A stretch of DNA of 10,142 bases from Candidatus Nomurabacteria bacterium. Lineage in GTDB: Bacteria > Patescibacteriota > Saccharimonadia > Saccharimonadales > Saccharimonadaceae. Below are positions 6,332 to 10,142 of this stretch, in pieces. A model generated the notes under the pieces. That model saw only the letters and a program-made list of their open reading frames with translations. It ran no database searches and was not told where the DNA came from. The translations under genes and the position numbers were made by a program. How positions within the stretch are numbered: the stretch's first letter is position 1; the number at the start of each line of letters is the position of its first letter. The DNA lies in NCBI GenBank assembly GCA_031262565.1, contig JAISHL010000086.1:1-10142 (forward strand), in the 5' to 3' direction.

Positions 6332-6471
6332 GTCGCCCGATCAAAAAAGCGACCATATGTTGTCGCTAAACGTTAACAAATCAGATTCCCGAATGGGCAA
6401 AATTTGTTGCATATGATCGCAACTCTTTGCTCATTCAGAATAAAAATATTCCGATCCAATAACGTTTAGCG
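6332..6471 (-). promoter_or_regulatory. Candidate structured leader RNA (attenuator or riboswitch-like) of the 205-residue protein gene
   Basis: Read on the minus strand from the predicted start near 6470. Stem P1 pairs CGCTAAACGTT (6471-6461) with AACGTTTAGCG (6374-6364), 11 bp perfect plus one more A-T pair (6375/6460). Inside it are a 5-bp hairpin GAATA/TATTC with a four-T loop (6451-6438) and an 11-bp arm GAATGAGCAAA/TTTGCCCATTC (6436-6426 with 6401-6391, one wobble) capped by GTTGC/GCAAC (6423-6406). This makes a three-branched fold. The last four bases of P1 are also the first bases of a terminator hairpin. A further GCGAC (6336-6332) can pair with the terminator's GTCGC instead. I cannot assign a known riboswitch class. 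A free-standing small RNA, including a 6S-like one, is an alternative. Confidence 0.55.
6343..6367 (-). terminator. Intrinsic terminator within the leader of the 205-residue protein gene
   Basis: On the minus strand AGCGAC and GTCGCT form a 6-bp stem with an 8-nt loop (6362-6367 with 6348-6353), followed at once by a run of T (6343-6348, partly shared with the stem's last pair). Its 5' arm overlaps four bases of stem P1, so the two structures exclude each other in part. It sits 43 nt before the start codon, where premature termination would turn the gene off. Confidence 0.6.
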
Positions 6472-6476
6472 TTTTT

Positions 6477-6485
6477 ATTATATCA
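6477..6485 (-). promoter_or_regulatory. Extended -10 promoter for the leader RNA and 205-residue protein gene
   Basis: TGATATAAT on the minus strand. Transcription would start near 6470, at the first bases of stem P1. A 17-nt segment (6472-6488) is identical to the promoter region at 5583-5599. No convincing -35 is visible. Confidence 0.65.
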
Positions 6486-6639
6486 CAAGTTCTCACAAAA
6501 CAACATTATTCCCGCTAAATGCATTTTTAATGAAAATACTCTGTTAAAATATTTTACGACATTAAGTTTTTATGAAAAAGATGATTGTGTATACGTCTTG
6601 CTTTAAGGAAAAAATCGCATTTCACCTCTATTAAATACT

Positions 6640-6665
6640 ATCATTCTAAACTTGTTTCAGAATCT
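6640..6665 (+). repeat. Third, degenerate copy of the palindromic repeat
   Basis: Core TTCTAAACTTGTTTCAGAA, 26 bp aligned to copy one with differences at positions 1, 6, 9 and 22. Positions 6 and 22 form a compensated pair (C-G in copy one, T-A here), while position 9 breaks one pair, so this copy looks partly decayed. It stands alone without an inverted partner. Confidence 0.8.
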
Positions 6666-7195
6666 ATAAAACATGACGAAAAAACATTGATTACAAAAAA
6701 TAGGCAAAAATGGTTTTTACCAAAAATCATTGTAAAAATGTCATGCAAAACACGGGCGAGTTGATCGGGCGAGAATTTAATTTTTTAATAATTAAATCAA
6801 AAATCACTAGACACTTTGAGATGAAGTTGAGACGCAGAAGAGAATTGATTTTTTGCGCGTTAGTTAACGTCGCACAATATATCTTTTACGTCGTTAAAGA
6901 AGACGTAACTGGGGTCGGATCTAGATTTTTCAAATCTAGCAAATCGCCGCGCCAACTGCTAATTTGAACCAAAAAAATAATTCTGTCGCTTTCGGGCAAG
7001 TGCGCCTCTTTCTCATTTATCATAATTCTATTATTAAAATCCAGCCATTTTATAAAACTTAGATTTACTGGGGTCAATCTGTTAGCTGATTAAAGGTCGA
7101 TCATAGTCCGATTCGTAGCCATACTCACAACAATTTGACGTTTTAGAATTTTTATTATTTTATAATATTTTTGACAATAACAATATTTTATTATT

Positions 7196-7215
7196 AAATA
7201 AATAATTATTTATTT
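7196..7215. repeat. Perfect 20-bp AT-only palindrome
   Basis: AAATAAATAA followed directly by its reverse complement TTATTTATTT. It lies in the most AT-rich part of the window. It could be a symmetric protein-binding site or simply AT-rich spacer; no function can be assigned. Confidence 0.7.
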
Positions 7216-7342
7216 GCTCACCATGAAGTTTTCCACAGCCTTCCCCACTACCACTGTAAAAATCAAATTCATTTGACAATTTACACATTTTATTATATTC
7301 TTACAAAACTCCCCTAACCCATCGAACAAACAATCTATTCCT

Positions 7343-7375
7343 CACCTCTGTTACGCGAAAAATCCACCTCTGTTA
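7343..7375. repeat. 11-bp direct repeat spanning the ftsQ stop codon
   Basis: CACCTCTGTTA occurs at 7343-7353 and 7365-7375, a period of 22 bp. On the minus strand each copy starts with TAA, the first being the ftsQ stop. It looks like a small local duplication of the gene end. Confidence 0.65.
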
Positions 7376-8281
7376 TTTCCAATACGCCTTCCCCATCACG
7401 CGACAATCCACATAGCTAGGTGTGATCTGATTTTGATCCAAATATTTTATCATGGTCGTCATATCGGCAGCCTGCGACGACGGATCGCGATCAATGTGCG
7501 CCATAAACGGATATTCCCTGTCCGCCAGATAGAAATTTACATAGCGAATCGCACCTGCTGGAATCTCAACTCGATTAACACTTTCGCCTTTTTTATCTAA
7601 TTCCGACGACACGCGCCCAACAAATTCCAAAAAATTCGTCGAAGTCATCGCGCCGTCGCTACTGCCAACACCGCTGTTATCTATAATCTGAATACTCGGC
7701 TCGGCAAAAAAGTTCTTCGCAAAAACTATACCGCTCTCATCAACATAATTCGTTTTATCGGCGACAGTAAACATCGCCAGCGGTTTGCGAAATTCAAGAT
7801 TAAGCTGACTATTCATAAGTCCACTTTTAGTGATCTCGGCAGTTTTTATCTCTGGCGCGCCTTGAATCAAAAACCGCACCATATCATCATCGCGACGCGC
7901 AAAATCAAATCGTTCAAGCGGATTTTTTCTGAAATATTCGGCTGCCAACTTTTGATATTTACCCACGTCCGACGAACTCAATTTTGAATCGCTGGAAATT
8001 TTATTGAGCGAACCATTAAACTCCGACAATAACAATAATCCCAACACGCAAATTACCGCCACGATCAACAAAATTCCGCCTAATTTTCGACGGCGCTGGC
8101 GCAAAGTTCGCTCTTTCTGGCGCTCGGTTTTTTGACGTTGCTCATCGTTAAGATTAGTTAAAGTTGTGCCGCGACGATAATTCTGAAAAACCGAATCTGT
8201 CGCCGTAAAATCGCTACGTCGTCGCGTCGGCTCATCTTTTTTCTTTTTTTCGCCACACCCAATCCCACCAAAAACTTTCAC
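7373..8281 (-). CDS. ftsQ: FtsQ/DivIB-like cell-division protein
   Basis: A 302-residue single-pass protein of the divisome, which links early and late division proteins at the septum. The N-terminal 66 residues are cytoplasmic and very basic (NDEQRQKTERQKERTLRQRR). The membrane helix spans about 67-86 (LGGILLIVAVICVLGLLLL). The extracytoplasmic part carries a divergent POTRA-like region and then the FtsQ pattern: APEIKTAEIT, a strand LNLEFRKPLAMF, and NYVDESGIVFAKNF. The last 15 residues, PSYVDCRVMGKAYWK, fit the FtsQ C-terminal strand (usually YVDxRxxGxxYxK). The start is a GTG at 8281 that shares one base with the murG TAG stop. AGGAG (8289-8293 on +) sits 7 nt upstream. The gene follows ftsW and murG in one operon, which supports the call despite low sequence conservation. 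Confidence 0.88.
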   Translation of the reverse strand: MKVFGGIGCGEKKKKDEPTRRRSDFTATDSVFQNYRRGTTLTNLNDEQRQKTERQKERTLRQRRRKLGGILLIVAVICVLGLLLLSEFNGSLNKISSDSKLSSSDVGKYQKLAAEYFRKNPLERFDFARRDDDMVRFLIQGAPEIKTAEITKSGLMNSQLNLEFRKPLAMFTVADKTNYVDESGIVFAKNFFAEPSIQIIDNSGVGSSDGAMTSTNFLEFVGRVSSELDKKGESVNRVEIPAGAIRYVNFYLADREYPFMAHIDRDPSSQAADMTTMIKYLDQNQITPSYVDCRVMGKAYWK

Positions 8282-9465
8282 TATTTTTCTCCTTTCTGCC
8301 TACTTTTTTGCGACTTTTTCGCCACATCAAAAATCATTTCAATAATTTCGTTCAGCGCGTTCGGACGAGCAAATTTTAACAAATTCGCACTGAATTTTTC
8401 GCGCAATTCCGAATCGCCAGCCAGTTTTTTAATCGCATTCAATAAAATCTCTGGCTTCTCGCTAAGATCATCCTGAATAAACATCATCGCCGCATCTGCA
8501 TTTTCATAAACTCGCGCATTTTTCGTCTGATGATCGCCCGACAGATGCGCATTCGGCACAATAATCACAGCCTTGCCAGCCGCCGCAAGTTCCGCCATCG
8601 TCGTCGCGCCAGCTCGTGTCACCACAATATCCGCCGCCGCAATCGCAGGAATATAATCATCAGTCAAAAACTCCACAACGCGAAAATCGGTTTTTTTCAG
8701 ATCTAGCGATTCAATTTTACTTATATCATTTTTGCCCGACATCAACAAAATCTGCATACCATTTTCAACAAGTTTTGGCGCAATTTTTGCCGTTACGCGA
8801 TTTAATCCGCGCGCGCCCTGACCACCGCCAGCCACAAAAATCAGCTTTTTCTCCATATCAAACCCCAGCTGTTTTTTTGCCTGATTCTGCTCCGCGTGAG
8901 AAAACCTATGCAAACCGTCGCGGATCGGCACGCCAACAAACCTAGTCTTGGATTTTGGATAATCTGGGTAATTTTCAACTGGCGAACCCGTCCCGATCGC
9001 CGTGGCAAATTTCGCCAAAATTTTATTCGTTAGTCCAGGTGTCGTATCACTATCATGAATCACTATCGGAATTTTCAAAATATATGCCGCCACGCCGACC
9101 GGTAAACAAACAAATCCGCCCTTCAAAAAAATCACATTCGGTCGCCAAATTATCAACTTTACAAAACTCTGCATCACGCCAAATGCAATCTTAAAAATAT
9201 CAATAAAATTGCGCAGATAAGTTTTGAAAATATGATAACGAATTTTCGTCCACAGCGACAAATTCGCATAACGTCGCCATTTTCCGCTGACAATAATATC
9301 AATTCGCGCCGATCCGCCCATCAATTCGCGCGCACGACCAGAGAATTTTCGATCACACCACACGCGAATGTCGACGTGTTTTTTCGGCTCGCGAACTTTT
9401 TTAACGACCGCTACGATTGGCGTAATATGACCGCCCGACCCGCCGCCCACGCAGAGGATTTTCAT
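8281..9465 (-). CDS. murG: MurG, UDP-GlcNAc:lipid I N-acetylglucosaminyltransferase
   Basis: A 394-residue GT-B enzyme on the inner face of the membrane that adds GlcNAc to lipid I to form lipid II. Visible motifs: the Gly-rich loop GGGSGGHITP (7-16), IVIHDSDTTPGLTNK (134-148), where the family usually has HEQN in place of HDSD, the second Gly-rich loop FVAGGGQGARGLN (210-222), and the UDP-GlcNAc site EFLTDDYIPAIAAADIVVTRAGATTMAE (265-292) followed by DHQTKNA (311-317). I chose ATG 9465 because the Gly loop must lie at the N-terminus; AGGAAGGGGG precedes it. An upstream in-frame ATG at 9570 would add 35 unrelated residues from within ftsW. It overlaps ftsW by 65 bp and ftsQ by 1 bp, so translation is probably coupled. 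The C-terminal tail is Lys-rich (KKSQKSRQKGEK). Confidence 0.97.
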   Translation of the reverse strand: MKILCVGGGSGGHITPIVAVVKKVREPKKHVDIRVWCDRKFSGRARELMGGSARIDIIVSGKWRRYANLSLWTKIRYHIFKTYLRNFIDIFKIAFGVMQSFVKLIIWRPNVIFLKGGFVCLPVGVAAYILKIPIVIHDSDTTPGLTNKILAKFATAIGTGSPVENYPDYPKSKTRFVGVPIRDGLHRFSHAEQNQAKKQLGFDMEKKLIFVAGGGQGARGLNRVTAKIAPKLVENGMQILLMSGKNDISKIESLDLKKTDFRVVEFLTDDYIPAIAAADIVVTRAGATTMAELAAAGKAVIIVPNAHLSGDHQTKNARVYENADAAMMFIQDDLSEKPEILLNAIKKLAGDSELREKFSANLLKFARPNALNEIIEMIFDVAKKSQKSRQKGEK

Positions 9466-10142
9466 GGTCGCCCCCTTCCTGCTCTTTAATTTTTCGATGA
9501 ACCGTATATCGCGACACACCAAAAACCAGCCCGAGTCCCGACATAATAAACAGCATTGATGTGCCGCCAAAGCTCACCAACGGCAACGTGATTCCAGTTA
9601 GCGGAATAATATGCGTCATTGCGCCAATATTCAAAACCACGTGCGCCGCTAACCAACCAAAAACGCCCGCCACAATCAATCGCAAATACGCATTTTCCAA
9701 AAAATCCACCTTGTCAATGATTCGTTTCAACAAAAATGCAATAAGTAAAATCAAAATAATTACCCCGAAAAATCCAAACATTTCACCAATGATTGCAAAA
9801 ATTGAATCGTGTATCGCCATCGGAAGCCAGCCAAAAGCCTGAATTGATTGTCCAAGTCCGCGCCCAAAAAATCCGCCCGACCCAAGCGCAATCGCCGCCT
9901 GTTCTATGTGATAATTTCCCGCTTCACTGCCGTCGCCCAAAAAAGTCGCCATGCGTGCCAAACGGTGTGGCGCAACTAAAATTGACATAACACCCAACGC
10001 CACAATCACCGCCACGATCGCAAATAATTTTCGCCCACTCACCCCTGCAATCACCAGTTGAGATAACACGATCGCGATCAACGCAACGCCAGTTCCCAGA
10101 TCTTTCTGCATGATAACGATAACAAACAACGACAAGAACAAA
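9401..10142 (-). CDS. ftsW: FtsW, SEDS-family peptidoglycan glycosyltransferase (3' part)
   Basis: About 246 C-terminal residues of a polytopic SEDS protein that polymerises lipid II at the septum; the 5' end is beyond the window. Hallmarks seen: QKDLGTGVALIAI (usually QPDLGT), HIEQAAIALGSGGFFGRGLGQS, AIHDSIFAIIGEMFGFFGV with the Asp that is essential in the family (usually TDFIFAVIGEE), several long hydrophobic helices, and the final IPLTGITLPLVSFGGTSM followed by a helix. FtsW rather than RodA is favoured by the adjacent murG and ftsQ. The cytoplasmic tail is basic (HRKIKEQEGG...ANRSGR), and its last 21 residues are encoded over the start of murG. The apparent TTG at 10141 is only the edge of the window, not a start. 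Confidence 0.95.
   Translation of the reverse strand, partial: LFLSLFVIVIMQKDLGTGVALIAIVLSQLVIAGVSGRKLFAIVAVIVALGVMSILVAPHRLARMATFLGDGSEAGNYHIEQAAIALGSGGFFGRGLGQSIQAFGWLPMAIHDSIFAIIGEMFGFFGVIILILLIAFLLKRIIDKVDFLENAYLRLIVAGVFGWLAAHVVLNIGAMTHIIPLTGITLPLVSFGGTSMLFIMSGLGLVFGVSRYTVHRKIKEQEGGDHENPLRGRRVGRSYYANRSGR

Larger units (their letters stand above)
6486..7372. other. Long stretch without a convincing gene
   Basis: About 890 bp between the 205-residue gene's promoter and the end of ftsQ. It contains one palindromic repeat copy (6640-6665), an AT-rich block (about 7141-7215) with a 20-bp palindrome, TTGACA boxes at 7171-7176 and 7273-7278 without well-spaced -10 partners, and a short direct repeat at 7343-7375. 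An 85-codon plus-strand frame (6710-6967) and a 63-codon minus-strand frame (6886-7077) are open but overlap each other, lack ribosome-binding sites and match nothing I recognise. The stretch could be a decayed gene or true regulatory spacer. Confidence 0.6.

Noticed and set aside
6300..6490. tRNA gene in the structured region
   Set aside because: The folds do not give a cloverleaf, no T-loop GTTCRA motif is in place, and the closing stem is 12 bp rather than 7 bp.
6572..6634. 20-codon plus-strand frame after a TGTTAAAAT motif
   Set aside because: Short, no ribosome-binding site, no recognisable sequence, and such frames are expected by chance in AT-rich spacer.
6710..6967. 85-codon plus-strand frame as a real gene
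   Set aside because: No ribosome-binding site or promoter at a suitable distance, overlapped by an equally open minus-strand frame, and no motif I recognise. Kept only as part of the unexplained spacer.
7141..7240. Replication origin (AT-rich block next to a DnaA-box-like TTTTCCACA, with parB in the window)
   Set aside because: Only one box-like match, no cluster, no dnaA or dnaN nearby, and the genes on both sides point towards this region, the opposite of what is expected at an origin.
7161..7288. 42-codon minus-strand frame starting at ATG 7288 with a TATAAT just upstream
   Set aside because: The -10 is only 3 nt from the ATG, so transcription would begin inside the frame. There is no close ribosome-binding site and the end is AT-driven low complexity.
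9466..9570. 35-residue upstream extension of murG
   Set aside because: It lies fully inside ftsW in another frame, and the MurG Gly-rich loop must be at the N-terminus; a ribosome-binding site precedes ATG 9465.

Overview
The window looks like a chromosomal segment of a Patescibacteria/CPR bacterium, most likely a Candidatus Saccharibacteria (TM7) relative. This is an inference from protein texture and gene content, not from a marker gene. The main clues are a very large N-terminally anchored Ser/Thr/Asn-rich surface protein of a type I associate with this group, a Gram-positive-like signal peptidase, a compact ftsW-murG-ftsQ cluster, and promoters dominated by an extended -10 element. GC content is moderate.

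Left part (1-3585, + strand): the C-terminal end of ParB, then signal peptidase I, then an 825-residue membrane-anchored surface protein. The surface protein ends in a formylglycine-generating-enzyme/C-type-lectin-like domain. Its gene has its own promoter and Shine-Dalgarno site. It carries a (GA)10G dinucleotide tract starting 19 nt into the coding region, and a change of one repeat unit in either direction hits a stop codon almost at once. This looks like a contingency (phase-variation) switch. A dispersed palindromic repeat in inverted pair (3594-3662) follows.

Middle part (3693-7372): an ABC-F ATPase on + whose promoter sits so close to the ATG that the mRNA should be leaderless. Two small minus-strand genes follow: a 75-residue two-helix membrane protein (also predicted leaderless) and a 205-residue anchored extracytoplasmic protein. 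The 205-residue gene has a roughly 170-nt leader that can fold into a three-branched RNA closed by a 12-bp stem. The 3' strand of that stem overlaps a terminator hairpin, a typical attenuator or riboswitch layout. About 890 bp upstream of this leader (6486-7372) has no convincing gene. It holds a third degenerate copy of the palindromic repeat, an AT-rich block with a 20-bp perfect palindrome, and a short direct repeat.

Right part (7373-10142, - strand): the division and cell-wall cluster ftsW (3' part only), murG and ftsQ, transcribed in that order. ftsW and murG overlap by 65 bp, and murG and ftsQ by 1 bp. Together they provide the SEDS glycosyltransferase, the lipid II-forming transferase and a divisome membrane protein.

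The most notable observations are the GA-tract switch with its CT partner hairpin, the candidate attenuator leader RNA, the shared leaderless promoter geometry, the base-paired covariation between repeat copies, and the composition shift over the C-terminal lectin-like module of the surface protein.
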